This document shows positions 27,063-35,656 of a stretch of 64,000 bases of DNA, one piece after another. The stretch comes from UBA6197 sp047638075 (lineage in GTDB: Bacteria > Pseudomonadota > Alphaproteobacteria > Rhodobacterales > Rhodobacteraceae). The stretch covers positions 1 to 64,000 of the forward strand of contig NZ_JBLJBV010000001.1 of the NCBI RefSeq assembly GCF_047638075.1. Reading direction: 5' to 3'. The notes beneath the pieces are model-generated. The model was not told where the DNA came from. It did not search any database and worked only from the letters and a program-made list of their open reading frames with translations. A program made the position numbers and the translations under genes. Every line of letters starts with the position of its first letter. Position 1 is the first letter of the stretch.

Positions 27063-28535
27063 TCAGCCCCCCATCCGCTGTTCCAGCCGGGCAATCACCG
27101 AGGCTGAAACCTGTTCCTGACCCAGTTGCGCCAGCACACGGGCCTTGGCGTCGGCGGGCATATTGGCATTGCCCTTGACATAGGCGATCAGCCGCGCGCG
27201 GCGTTCGGGGGTCAGTGCCACCATGGCGGGCACCTCTGGGGCCGTCAGCGCCGCGCCGGTTTCGCCTGACCGCAGCGGCCGAACCTTCAACCCCATGCCC
27301 AAAAGCGGCGAGCGTTCGGCCACAATCTCGCGCCCGGCAAGGGCTGAGGCGCGGATGATGACCGCATCGCCCTGACGGCGCAGCACCTGGGTCTGGGCCA
27401 GTTCCAACCGGTCGTCCGGCCCCAGAACCAGCACCTGCCCGGCGGCATCGACCGCCGTGGCGGGCACCAGCGCCACCTGATCCAGCGCCGGTTCCTCCAG
27501 CCGAACAGTCACGAAATCGCCGGGGCGAAAGCCTGCGGCCCCCGCCTCAAGCTGCGCGAACAAAAGCCGCCCGGTCTGACCTTCGCCCACCGCCGCCCCC
27601 ACGCGGGTCAGCCGCGCGCGGGCCATCAGCTCGGTTCCCTGCACCTCAAGCGCGACTGTGGCCGTGACGGGCAACAGCGCCCCTTGCGGATCAATCAGCC
27701 GTGCAAATTGCGTGGTGGAAACCCGGAACGACACTTCCAGCGCGGCGGGGTCGATCAGCTCGCCCAGCTTTTCGTTGTTCGACAAAAGCCCGCCCTTGAC
27801 CGCCGTCACCCCCGAAAGGCGCCCGGCAAATTCCGCGCGCAATTCCGTGTCGGTCAATTTGCGGTCGGCTTCCGAAAGGGCAATCTGTTGGCGCGCCAGG
27901 GTGTTTTGCGCCTGATCCAGCCGCGCCTCGGCCTGCGACAGCGTTGATCGCCGGTTCAGAACGGCCTGCGCGGCGGTGCTGGCGGCTAGCTGCGCGGTTT
28001 CGGTATCGGTCGCGCGGCCAAGGCCGCGGGCGTCAATGCTTTGTTGCCGGGTCAGGGCCTGATCGCGCAGCTGCGCCTGCACATCGGCGGCGGCCAGATC
28101 GTCGCGCGCGATAGCAAGGCCACGGATGGCTTCGGCAAGCGCTGCCTCGGCCTCGGCCAGGGCGGCGCGCTGGGTGTCGCGGGTGGCGGTGGCTTCGGCA
28201 GGATCAATGCGCAGCAAAAGTTGACCCGCCTCAACCGCTGCCCCTTCAGCAAAATCGGGCGACATTTCGACAATCGTGCCCGAGCTGGCGGCGCGCAGTT
28301 CCAAGCGGCGGCTGCTTTGCACCTCGCCGTAGGCGGTCAGCACCGGCACGATGCGCCCCACCGTAACCGCCACCACATTGGCCGAAAAAACCCGTTCCTG
28401 CGCAGCCTGGGGCCGGCTTTTCGCCGTCCGGCGCGCATCAAGCGCAGATTTGACCGTATAGGCGGCAAAGGCCAACAGGCCCAGCGTCAGAGCCACAAGA
28501 AACAACCCCATCAGGCTGCGCATCAAAAACCGCAT
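27063..28535 (-). CDS. RND efflux periplasmic adaptor, second system
   Basis: The 490-residue adaptor has an N-terminal membrane anchor (SLMGLFLVALTLGLLAFAAY), lipoyl half-motifs around GTIVEMSPDFAEGAAVEAGQLL, an unusually long alpha-helical hairpin (about 100-220, rich in Ala, Glu, Gln), and barrel domains. The last ~50 residues form a charged helical tail (from TPERRARLIAYVKGNANM to EQRMGG) not typical of adaptors. The ATG at 28535 is preferred over 28577 since the extra N-terminal residues precede a clean anchor. It is first in a two-gene operon with the permease. Confidence 0.87.
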   Translation of the reverse strand: MRFLMRSLMGLFLVALTLGLLAFAAYTVKSALDARRTAKSRPQAAQERVFSANVVAVTVGRIVPVLTAYGEVQSSRRLELRAASSGTIVEMSPDFAEGAAVEAGQLLLRIDPAEATATRDTQRAALAEAEAALAEAIRGLAIARDDLAAADVQAQLRDQALTRQQSIDARGLGRATDTETAQLAASTAAQAVLNRRSTLSQAEARLDQAQNTLARQQIALSEADRKLTDTELRAEFAGRLSGVTAVKGGLLSNNEKLGELIDPAALEVSFRVSTTQFARLIDPQGALLPVTATVALEVQGTELMARARLTRVGAAVGEGQTGRLLFAQLEAGAAGFRPGDFVTVRLEEPALDQVALVPATAVDAAGQVLVLGPDDRLELAQTQVLRRQGDAVIIRASALAGREIVAERSPLLGMGLKVRPLRSGETGAALTAPEVPAMVALTPERRARLIAYVKGNANMPADAKARVLAQLGQEQVSASVIARLEQRMGG

Positions 28536-28656
28536 AGTCGTGCCTTTTCCTGTGCCGGGGCATGCCCCGATAGCCAATGCTGATCATCTAGTTCCGAACC
28601 GGGATAGGACCAAGCCCACCACAGTTCAACGTGCCAGCTTGCCGCTTCCGTCGCAA

Positions 28657-29472
28657 TTACGCGCGATCAAGCCTTGCGCGCAGTTCCAAAAGGTCGACCC
28701 AGGCGTCACGCTTTCCCTGCGGTTGGCGCAAAAGGTAGGCAGGATGCACCATCGGCAGGGCTGGTTTGCCAAAGGCGGTGGCCCACTGCCCCCGCAACCG
28801 CAAGATGCTGCGCTGCCCCAAACCCGCCATGCAGGGCGCATTTCCCATCAGCACGATCAGATCCGGGTCCGCCAGCGCAACATGCCGCGCCAGAAACGGC
28901 TGCATCATGGCAATCTCGGCCGGGGTCGGTTCGCGGTTTCCGGGCGGGCGCCACGGCATGACATTGGTGATATAGACGCCGCTTTCGGGGGCCGGGGCCT
29001 GCCGCGACAAACCAATGGCGGCCAACATCCGGTCCAGCAATTCGCCAGCGGCGCCAACAAAGGGACGGCCCGCGATATCCTCTTCGCGGCCCGGCGCCTC
29101 GCCCACGATCATCACCCGCGCGCGCGCCACACCATCGGCAAACACAAACGACCGCGCGCCCTTTTTCAACTCGCACAGATCAAAGGCGCGCTGCGCCTCG
29201 GCCAAGGCGGGCAGATCACTGGCAGCGGCGGCGGCGGCGGCGGCCACGGCAACCGGGTCGGGGCCAGAGGTGCGGGCGGGCACCCCATCCACCGGGGCCG
29301 GGACGCGGGCGCCAGTGGCGGCCGGTTTGACGGCAAGGCTTTCTGGGAGATCGTAGCGGTTCAGCGGCGCATCCAGAATCGCCTCATCGACGCCCATCTC
29401 CATCTGCCACTGCATCAGGGCGACGGCGGCGTGAAAGTCCAGATCAAGGGCGGGGGCGGTTCCAGTTTCCAT
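28657..29472 (-). CDS. Uracil-DNA glycosylase, family 4-like
   Basis: The 271-residue enzyme removes uracil from DNA. Family motifs are GEAPGREEDIAGRPFVGAAG (motif A, shown split: GEAPGREED and GRPFVGAAGELLD), NVMPWRPPGNREPTP, and the C-terminal MVHPAYLLRQP. About 90 residues of Ala/Pro-rich N-terminal extension precede the domain. The cysteines that hold a 4Fe-4S cluster in classical family 4 enzymes are mostly missing: FDLCELKKG has one Cys where CxxC is expected, and VMPWRPPGNR has Trp for the Cys of the canonical KCRPPGNR. It may work without the cluster. Divergent from pyrB. Confidence 0.85.
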   Translation of the reverse strand: METGTAPALDLDFHAAVALMQWQMEMGVDEAILDAPLNRYDLPESLAVKPAATGARVPAPVDGVPARTSGPDPVAVAAAAAAAASDLPALAEAQRAFDLCELKKGARSFVFADGVARARVMIVGEAPGREEDIAGRPFVGAAGELLDRMLAAIGLSRQAPAPESGVYITNVMPWRPPGNREPTPAEIAMMQPFLARHVALADPDLIVLMGNAPCMAGLGQRSILRLRGQWATAFGKPALPMVHPAYLLRQPQGKRDAWVDLLELRARLDRA

Positions 29473-29581
29473 CCGCCAAAGCTACGGCCAGCGCAGCAAA
29501 AGGTAAAGCCACCGCGATGCCGCTTGCCAGCCGCCGCCCCCTTTGCGATAAGCGCGCAAAACCACGTTTGGGGAGGCCGCG

Positions 29582-30547
29582 ATGACATTCCGCGCAAGGC
29601 ACCTTTTGGGGATCGAGCACCTCTCCCCTGAGGAAATCCGCACGGTTCTGGACCTTGCCGATCAATACGTTGACCTGAACCGCCGGACGGTCAAACGCAC
29701 CGATGCGCTGGCCGGGCTGACCCAGATCAACATGTTCTTTGAAAACTCGACCCGCACGCAGGCCAGTTTTGAGCTGGCCGGAAAGCGGCTGGGGGCCGAT
29801 GTGATGAACATGGCAATGGCGCATTCTTCGGTGAAGAAGGGCGAAACGCTGATTGACACAGCGATGACGCTGAACGCAATGCATCCCGATCTGCTGGTGG
29901 TGCGGCACGGCAGTTCGGGCGCGGTCAATCTGCTGGCCGAAAAGGTGAATTGCGCGGTGGTGAACGCGGGCGACGGCAAGCATGAACACCCCACACAGGC
30001 GCTATTGGATGCGCTGACGATCCGCCGCGCCAAGGGCCGGATCCAGCGGCTGACCGTCGCCATCTGTGGCGATATCACGCACAGCCGGGTGGCACGCAGC
30101 AATCTGATATTGCTGGGCAAAATGGAAAACCGCGTGCGCCTGATCGCGCCCCCCACGCTTATGCCCTCTGGCGTGGGTGAATTTGGCTGCGAGATTTTCG
30201 ACGATATGGCAAAGGGGCTGGAAGGCGCCGATGTGGTGATGATGCTGCGGCTACAACGCGAACGGATGGACGGCGGCTTTATCCCGTCCGAGCGCGAATA
30301 TTACCACCGCTATGGGCTCGACCCCGAAAAGCTGCGCCACGCCAAACCTGACGCCATCGTCATGCACCCCGGCCCGATGAACCGGGGTGTGGAAATTGAC
30401 GGTGAACTGGCCGATGACATCCACCGATCCGTGATTCAGGAGCAGGTCGAAATGGGGGTGGCCGTGCGGATGGCCTGCATGGACCTTCTGGCCCGCAACC
30501 TGCGCGCCGAACGCGGCCGCGCCCTTAGCGGGGATACCTATGTCTGA
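29582..30547 (+). CDS. pyrB: Aspartate carbamoyltransferase catalytic subunit
   Basis: The 321-residue enzyme joins carbamoyl phosphate and aspartate in pyrimidine synthesis. The carbamoyl-phosphate loop is FFENSTRTQASFELAGKR, the HPTQALLDALTI helix and VMHPGPMNRGVEID are also present. Its stop overlaps the next start by eight bases. The next-but-one gene is a dihydroorotase-like protein lacking metal ligands, an arrangement in which the enzyme may need the pseudo-enzyme for assembly, as in Pseudomonas pyrBC'. Divergent from the UDG gene. Confidence 0.96.
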   Translation: MTFRARHLLGIEHLSPEEIRTVLDLADQYVDLNRRTVKRTDALAGLTQINMFFENSTRTQASFELAGKRLGADVMNMAMAHSSVKKGETLIDTAMTLNAMHPDLLVVRHGSSGAVNLLAEKVNCAVVNAGDGKHEHPTQALLDALTIRRAKGRIQRLTVAICGDITHSRVARSNLILLGKMENRVRLIAPPTLMPSGVGEFGCEIFDDMAKGLEGADVVMMLRLQRERMDGGFIPSEREYYHRYGLDPEKLRHAKPDAIVMHPGPMNRGVEIDGELADDIHRSVIQEQVEMGVAVRMACMDLLARNLRAERGRALSGDTYV

Positions 30548-31025
30548 AATGGAACGCGACGCGGTCATGAACTACCGCCCCGGCCCACAATCGGAACTGC
30601 CGGTCGAGATGGACGAACCGGTTCTGGCCGTTTTCGCCAGTGATCGCCGCCGCTATTGGACTGATCACGCGGCAATGGCCGGCATCGGCGCGGCGGCTGT
30701 GTTGCTGATCCTGCCGCTGTTTGGCAAGGCCGGGCAGATCCCGATTGCGGTGCCCGCGGTGATCGTGGCCATATTCCTGCGTGGCGCCTACCTTGCCTCA
30801 GAGCAGTTTGCCCGCCGCTGGCAGCTGACCGACCGCCGCCTGATCGGCCCGCAAGGCCGCAATGTGATGCTGTTGGAATTGCTGACCGCGCGCAAACTGC
30901 TGGGCGATGTGCAAATTGTCACCAAAAGCGGGCAGAAACATTTGCTGAAACATCTGGCCGATTCAGACGCCGTGGTGACAACCATCCTTCAGGCGCGCGA
31001 TGCGCGCGCCATGGTGGCAAAATGA
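30540..31025 (+). CDS. Small membrane protein with PH-like C-terminal part
   Basis: The 161-residue protein has two predicted membrane helices around 47-62 and 70-85 (IGAAAVLLILPLFGKAG..., IPIAVPAVIVAIFL) and a C-terminal soluble part (WQLTDRRLIGPQGRNVMLLEL...) resembling bacterial PH-domain membrane proteins. Function is unknown. It overlaps pyrB by eight bases and is inserted between pyrB and the dihydroorotase-like gene, so it is cotranscribed with pyrimidine genes, but a direct role in that pathway is not indicated. Confidence 0.75.
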   Translation: MSEMERDAVMNYRPGPQSELPVEMDEPVLAVFASDRRRYWTDHAAMAGIGAAAVLLILPLFGKAGQIPIAVPAVIVAIFLRGAYLASEQFARRWQLTDRRLIGPQGRNVMLLELLTARKLLGDVQIVTKSGQKHLLKHLADSDAVVTTILQARDARAMVAK

Positions 31026-31065
31026 CCGCAAACGCCCAGCTTGCGCCTTATCATCGGACAGCGAC

Positions 31066-32352
31066 ATGACCCTATTTTTTGAAAACGCCCGCCTGATCGA
31101 CCCCGAGGCGCTGACCCAACATCTGGGCAATGTCATCGTGGACAACGGCCTGATCGCCGCCATTGGCGATATGTCGGCGCCTGCTGACGCGGCGATAATC
31201 GACTGTCACGGCAAATGCCTTGCCCCCGGCATCGTTGACTGGGGTGTCAAGATCGGGGAACCCGGCGAGAGGCACCGCGAATCCTTCCGCTCGGCGGGGC
31301 TGGCAGCCGCGGCAGGCGGCGTGACCACGATTATCGCCCGCCCCGATACCCTACCCGCCATCGACACGCCCGAGGCGCTGGAGTTCGTCACCCGCCGCGC
31401 CGCCGGGTCCGCGCCCGTGCGCATCCACCACATGGCCGCGCTAACCAAGGGCCGCGAAGGCCGCGAAATGACCGAGATCAGCTTTTTGCTGGATGCCGGC
31501 GCGATTGCCTTTACCGATTGTGACCATGTCGCGACCCAAACCAAACCCTTGTCGCGCGCGCTGACCTATGCGCAGGGCCTTGGCGCGCTGGTCGTGGCCC
31601 ATCCACAAGACCCGGGTCTCTCGGCGGGGGCGGCTGTTACCTCGGGCAAGTTCGCGTCATTGCGTGGGCTGCCGGGGGTGTCGCCCATGGCCGAACGCAT
31701 GGCGCTGGACCGTGATCTTGCGCTGGTTGAGATGACCGGCGTGCGCTATCACGCCGACCAGATCACCACCGCCCGCAGCCTGCCCGCACTGGCACGCGCC
31801 AAGAAAAACGGGCTGGATGTGACGGCCGGGATTTCAATCCACCACCTCACCTTGAATGAGCTGGACGTGGGCGATTACCGCACCTTCTTCAAAATGACGC
31901 CACCTCTACGATCCGAGGATGACCGGGTGGCGGTGCTGGCGGCGGTGGGTGACGGGTTGATCGACGTGATCTGCTCGATGCACACCCCGGCGGACGAAGA
32001 AAGCAAACGCCTGCCCTTTGAAGAGGCCGCGGCAGGTGCGGTTGCGCTGGAAACCTTCCTGCCCGCCGCGATGCGTCTTTACCATGCCGGCGCGCTAACC
32101 CTGCCGCAGCTGTTTCGTGCAATGGCGCTGAACCCCGCGCGCCGGCTTGGCTTGCCGCAAGGCCGCCTGTCAGAAGGCGCGCCCGCCGATCTGGTGCTGT
32201 TCGACCCCGATGCGCCGTTCCTGCTGGACCGTTTTAAGCTGCACTCAAAATCCAAGAACACCCCGTTTGACGGCCAGCGGATGGAGGGCAAGGTGCTTGC
32301 CACCTTTGTGGCCGGCGTGCAGATATATGACAACAAGGGGACCGTGGCCTGA
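31066..32352 (+). CDS. Dihydroorotase-like protein, probably non-catalytic (PyrX/PyrC' type)
   Basis: The 428-residue protein aligns along its length with type I dihydroorotases (CLAPGIVDWGVKIGEPGE, AAAAGGVTT, the PPLRSEDDR segment and ESKRLPFEEA). The metal centre is gone: the HxH of PGxxDxHxHxREPG is G60 and K62, the substrate-binding Arg is G64, the later His of the HxxHVST type is Gln (YHADQITT), and the Asp of IDVIATDHAP is Met (IDVICSMHTP). Only one His (VVAHPQD) is kept. It likely lacks activity and may serve as a structural partner of PyrB. An active dihydroorotase should exist elsewhere in the genome. Confidence 0.85.
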   Translation: MTLFFENARLIDPEALTQHLGNVIVDNGLIAAIGDMSAPADAAIIDCHGKCLAPGIVDWGVKIGEPGERHRESFRSAGLAAAAGGVTTIIARPDTLPAIDTPEALEFVTRRAAGSAPVRIHHMAALTKGREGREMTEISFLLDAGAIAFTDCDHVATQTKPLSRALTYAQGLGALVVAHPQDPGLSAGAAVTSGKFASLRGLPGVSPMAERMALDRDLALVEMTGVRYHADQITTARSLPALARAKKNGLDVTAGISIHHLTLNELDVGDYRTFFKMTPPLRSEDDRVAVLAAVGDGLIDVICSMHTPADEESKRLPFEEAAAGAVALETFLPAAMRLYHAGALTLPQLFRAMALNPARRLGLPQGRLSEGAPADLVLFDPDAPFLLDRFKLHSKSKNTPFDGQRMEGKVLATFVAGVQIYDNKGTVA

Positions 32353-32961
32353 ATGCCGATCATTGAACATAGCGCAGTACTTTTGGTGCTGGTGGCGGTG
32401 CTGGGGTATCTTTTGGGCGCTATCCCCTTTGGCGTGGTCATCACCAAGGCAATGGGTCTGGGCGATCTGCGTGCCATCGGGTCGGGCAATATCGGCGCCA
32501 CCAACGTGTTGCGCACCGGCAATAAACGCGCCGCCGCCGCAACGCTGGTGCTGGACGGCGCGAAGGGTGCCGTTGCCGCATTGATCGCCCGCGCCGCCCT
32601 TGGCGAAGACGCGGCGCAGATTGCGGGTGCCGCCGCGTTCCTTGGCCATCTTTACCCGGTCTGGTTGGGGTTCAAGGGTGGAAAAGGCGTCGCGACCTTT
32701 CTGGGCACGGTGCTGGCGCTGGCCTGGCCCGTGGGGCTTGCCGCCTGTGCCACCTGGCTGGTTACCGCTTACCTCAGCCGGATATCGTCGCTATCTGCGC
32801 TGGTCGCGGCGGCGGCATCGGTGCCGCTGGCATGGGCAATGGGTCGCGGCGAAATAACCCTGCTATGCACGATTCTGGCGGCCCTCATCTTTCTGCGCCA
32901 CCACGCCAATATCACGCGCATCATCGCCGGAACCGAACCCAGAATCGGCAAAAGAGGCTAA
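32353..32961 (+). CDS. plsY: Acyl-phosphate:glycerol-3-phosphate acyltransferase
   Basis: The 202-residue membrane protein makes lysophosphatidic acid from acyl-phosphate and glycerol-3-phosphate, the entry to phospholipids. It has the family's conserved loops GYLLGAIPFGVVI, SGNIGATNVLRTGNK and FKGGKGVATFLG, and about five membrane helices. It starts directly after the stop of the dihydroorotase-like gene, ending the pyrB operon. The end converges on gshA with 24 bases between. Confidence 0.95.
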   Translation: MPIIEHSAVLLVLVAVLGYLLGAIPFGVVITKAMGLGDLRAIGSGNIGATNVLRTGNKRAAAATLVLDGAKGAVAALIARAALGEDAAQIAGAAAFLGHLYPVWLGFKGGKGVATFLGTVLALAWPVGLAACATWLVTAYLSRISSLSALVAAAASVPLAWAMGRGEITLLCTILAALIFLRHHANITRIIAGTEPRIGKRG

Positions 32962-32985
32962 CTTTCGGCCCATACCGGACCGCCG

Positions 32986-34347
32986 TCAGTAGCACATCGC
33001 GCTGTAGATCCGGGTCAGATCGCCGTCCCACTCGCCATGATAGCGCTCTAGCAGCACATCGGCGGGCACCCAGCCTGTCGCGGCGCTTTCGGCCAGAACC
33101 TCCAAATAGGCGCTTTCGTCGCCTTCGGGCGAAAGCCCGGCGCGGGCGACCAGTCCACCGCGGGCAATCTCGACCACCTCGCGGGCAAGGTCGATCATGC
33201 GCAAATCACCGACCTCGGCCTGAAGGGCTTGTTTTGACGCGGCAACGCGCAGCGCCTCGCGGGTTTCGGCATCCCAGCCCTTGACCAGATCCCAGGCGGC
33301 ATCCAGCGCCGACTGGTCATACAAAAGCCCGGTCCAAAGCGCCGGCAGCGCCATCAGATGCGCCCGATCGCCAGCGTCGGCACCACGCATCTCCAGGAAT
33401 TTCTTGACCCGCGCTTCGGGGAAAACGGTGGTCATATGATCGGCCCAATCCGACAGGGTGGGCACTTCACCGGGTAGCGCGGGCAGCTTGCCGTTCAGGA
33501 AATCACGGAAGGACTGGCCCAGCGCGTCAATATACTTGCCATCGCGATAGACAAAATACATAGGAACATCAAGCACATAGTCAACGTAACGCTGATACCC
33601 CATGCCGTCTTCAAAGGCGAAGGGCAGCAGGCCGGTACGGGCCGCGTCAAGGTCACGCCAGATCCGCGAGCGCCAGGATTTAAAGCCATTTGGCTTACCC
33701 TCCAGGAAGGGCGAATTGGCAAACAGCGCCGTTGCCACCGGTTGAAGCGCCAGGCTGACGCGCAGCTTTTGCACCATGTCGGCCTCGGACGCGAAGTCCA
33801 GATTCACCTGCACCGTGCAGGTGCGATACATCATCTGCGTGCCCAGCGTGCCGACCTTGCTCATATAGTCCGTCATCAGCCGATAGCGGCCCTTGGGCAT
33901 CATCGGCATCTGTTCATGCGTCCAGATCGGCGCCGCCCCAAGACCGACAAAACCCGCGCCAATGCCTTCGGCCACTGCGGCAACTTCAAGCAGGTGCTGG
34001 TCCAGTTCGGCGCGCACCTGATGCAATGTTTCCATAGGCGCGCCCGACAGTTCCAACTGGCCCCCCGGTTCCAGGCTGACGTTTGCGCCGTTCTGCGTCA
34101 GGCCGATGATTTTGTCCTGCTCCAACACCGGCGCCCAGCCAAAGCGGTCGCGCAAACCTTCCAGCATTGCACGGATCGAACGCGGGCCATCATAGGGCAA
34201 GGGGTTAAGGGAATCCGTGCAGTAGCCGAATTTTTCGTGCTCGGTGCCGATACGCCAATCAGCCTTGGGCTTTTCACCCTCGGCCATATATTCGGCCAAT
34301 TGCGATACCTGCTCAATGGGGCCACCGCCCAGTTGGGGAATAGACAT
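32986..34347 (-). CDS. gshA: Glutamate-cysteine ligase, plant/alphaproteobacterial type
   Basis: The 453-residue enzyme makes gamma-glutamylcysteine for glutathione. Family landmarks are RIGTEHEKFGYC, NGANVSLEPGGQLELSG, GLGAAPIWTHEQMP and MPKGRYRLMTDYM, and the C-terminal RIYSAMCY is near the family's redox-sensitive end. The ATG at 34347 is preferred as GGAG lies seven bases upstream. It stands alone on the minus strand. Confidence 0.94.
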   Translation of the reverse strand: MSIPQLGGGPIEQVSQLAEYMAEGEKPKADWRIGTEHEKFGYCTDSLNPLPYDGPRSIRAMLEGLRDRFGWAPVLEQDKIIGLTQNGANVSLEPGGQLELSGAPMETLHQVRAELDQHLLEVAAVAEGIGAGFVGLGAAPIWTHEQMPMMPKGRYRLMTDYMSKVGTLGTQMMYRTCTVQVNLDFASEADMVQKLRVSLALQPVATALFANSPFLEGKPNGFKSWRSRIWRDLDAARTGLLPFAFEDGMGYQRYVDYVLDVPMYFVYRDGKYIDALGQSFRDFLNGKLPALPGEVPTLSDWADHMTTVFPEARVKKFLEMRGADAGDRAHLMALPALWTGLLYDQSALDAAWDLVKGWDAETREALRVAASKQALQAEVGDLRMIDLAREVVEIARGGLVARAGLSPEGDESAYLEVLAESAATGWVPADVLLERYHGEWDGDLTRIYSAMCY

Positions 34348-34403
34348 GGGCAGGGCTCCGTTCACTGCGGGTCAAGGATCACACAGGTGGCGCGGGCGCG
34401 CGC

Positions 34404-34949
34404 TCAAGTCAAGGCCGAAGCGTCCGGTCTTTGCCACAAGCTTTGCGCGGGGGTGCGCCGGTCAAGCGCGGCGGTCAGCCGGCCCATATCAATACCGGGC
34501 AAAGTGGCAAACGCATCATATAGCGCAGGCGCGCCTGCCGCCGCCACGGGTATCAATACCGCCTGCCCGTCGCTCTGCTTTAGCCGCCAGTAAAGCGAAC
34601 CGCGCAGGCGCAGCAGCCGGATTTCCACCAAATCCCGCAGCGCGACATAACCGCCAATGCCCAGACCCGCGCCAAAATAACCGATCTGGCCTTCGTCCAC
34701 CTCGACCAGCCCCGGCGCGTTGACCGGCCGGGAAAAACGTATCCGTCGCAGTGCGATAATCACCCAGCCAAGGGCGGCAACACCCAAAAGAGCGCCCATC
34801 GGCGCCAGAATGTAGCCCCCAAGCCGAAACAACCAGACCGCCACGCCAAAGGCACCCAGCGCCGCCATCACCTCGCGCCAACGGGCCAGCGTGGCCAGCG
34901 CCTCGGGGCGCAGCAGGGTCAACTCCAATCCCCAAGCGCGGTTTGCCAC
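34404..34949 (-). CDS. Hypothetical membrane protein
   Basis: The 181-residue protein has two hydrophobic helices (about 27-44 and 47-66) followed by a soluble C-terminal region. I do not recognise a family. If the ATG at 34949 is right it overlaps the 3' end of rsmE by 31 bases; a TTG start near 34928 would cut this. It lies between gshA and rsmE on the same strand, likely read from the rsmE transcript. Confidence 0.6.
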   Translation of the reverse strand: MANRAWGLELTLLRPEALATLARWREVMAALGAFGVAVWLFRLGGYILAPMGALLGVAALGWVIIALRRIRFSRPVNAPGLVEVDEGQIGYFGAGLGIGGYVALRDLVEIRLLRLRGSLYWRLKQSDGQAVLIPVAAAGAPALYDAFATLPGIDMGRLTAALDRRTPAQSLWQRPDASALT

Positions 34950-35644
34950 AACACCAACGCGGCAAGTGCTGCGGTTTCAGCGCGCAGGATGCGTGGGCCA
35001 AGGCTGACCGGTGTCACGAAGGGGGCGGCGCGCAGGCGCGCGGCCTCGGCTGCGGAAAACCCGCCTTCGGGGCCAATCAAAATGGCCCAGGGCCCCGGCG
35101 GCAGGCCCGACAGAACCTGCGCCGGACCGGCCAGCGATTCGTCAGCCCACAGGATGCGGCGGCTTTCGTCCCAACCTGCCAGCAGCTTTGGCAGCGGCAC
35201 CAGACCCGCCACGTCGGGCACAAAGGTTGCGCCACATTGCTCGGCCGCCTCAACGGCGTGAAGGCGCTGTTTGTCGGGGCGGATACGGTCAGAATTTGTG
35301 AACTCGGTCTGCACCGGGACAAGCCGCGCCACCCCCAGCTCTACCGCTTTTTCCACGATGAAATCGGTGCGCGCCTTTTTGACCGGCGCAAAGATCAGCC
35401 ACAGGTCGGGCGGCGTGGTTTGCGGCGCGGTCTGCGCCTGACAGATCAGATCGCCCCCCCGTTTTGCAGCGCGTTCAACTTTTGCGCTCCATTCCCCATC
35501 GCGGCCGTTGAACAGCGCAACCAATGCCCCCGGTGCCAGCCGCATCACCCCAAAAAGGTAATGCGCCTGCGCCTCTGTCAGCGGCACGGCTTGCCCCTGC
35601 CCCAAAGGGTGCTCTACATGAAGTCTGATTTTTGCGCGTTCCAT
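34919..35644 (-). CDS. rsmE: 16S rRNA (uracil1498-N3)-methyltransferase
   Basis: The 241-residue SPOUT enzyme methylates U1498 of 16S rRNA using S-adenosylmethionine. The PUA-like N-terminal part (QAHYLFGVMRLAPGALVALFNG) and SPOUT motifs (KARTDFIVEKAVELGVARLVPV, ILIGPEGGFSAAEAARL, SLGPRILRAETAA) are clear. The start at 35644 lies only 12 bases from the divergent ubiA start, so both promoters must overlap the other gene's leader or coding region. Confidence 0.94.
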   Translation of the reverse strand: MERAKIRLHVEHPLGQGQAVPLTEAQAHYLFGVMRLAPGALVALFNGRDGEWSAKVERAAKRGGDLICQAQTAPQTTPPDLWLIFAPVKKARTDFIVEKAVELGVARLVPVQTEFTNSDRIRPDKQRLHAVEAAEQCGATFVPDVAGLVPLPKLLAGWDESRRILWADESLAGPAQVLSGLPPGPWAILIGPEGGFSAAEAARLRAAPFVTPVSLGPRILRAETAALAALVLWQTALGDWS

Positions 35645-35656
35645 GAGGCAGAACTT

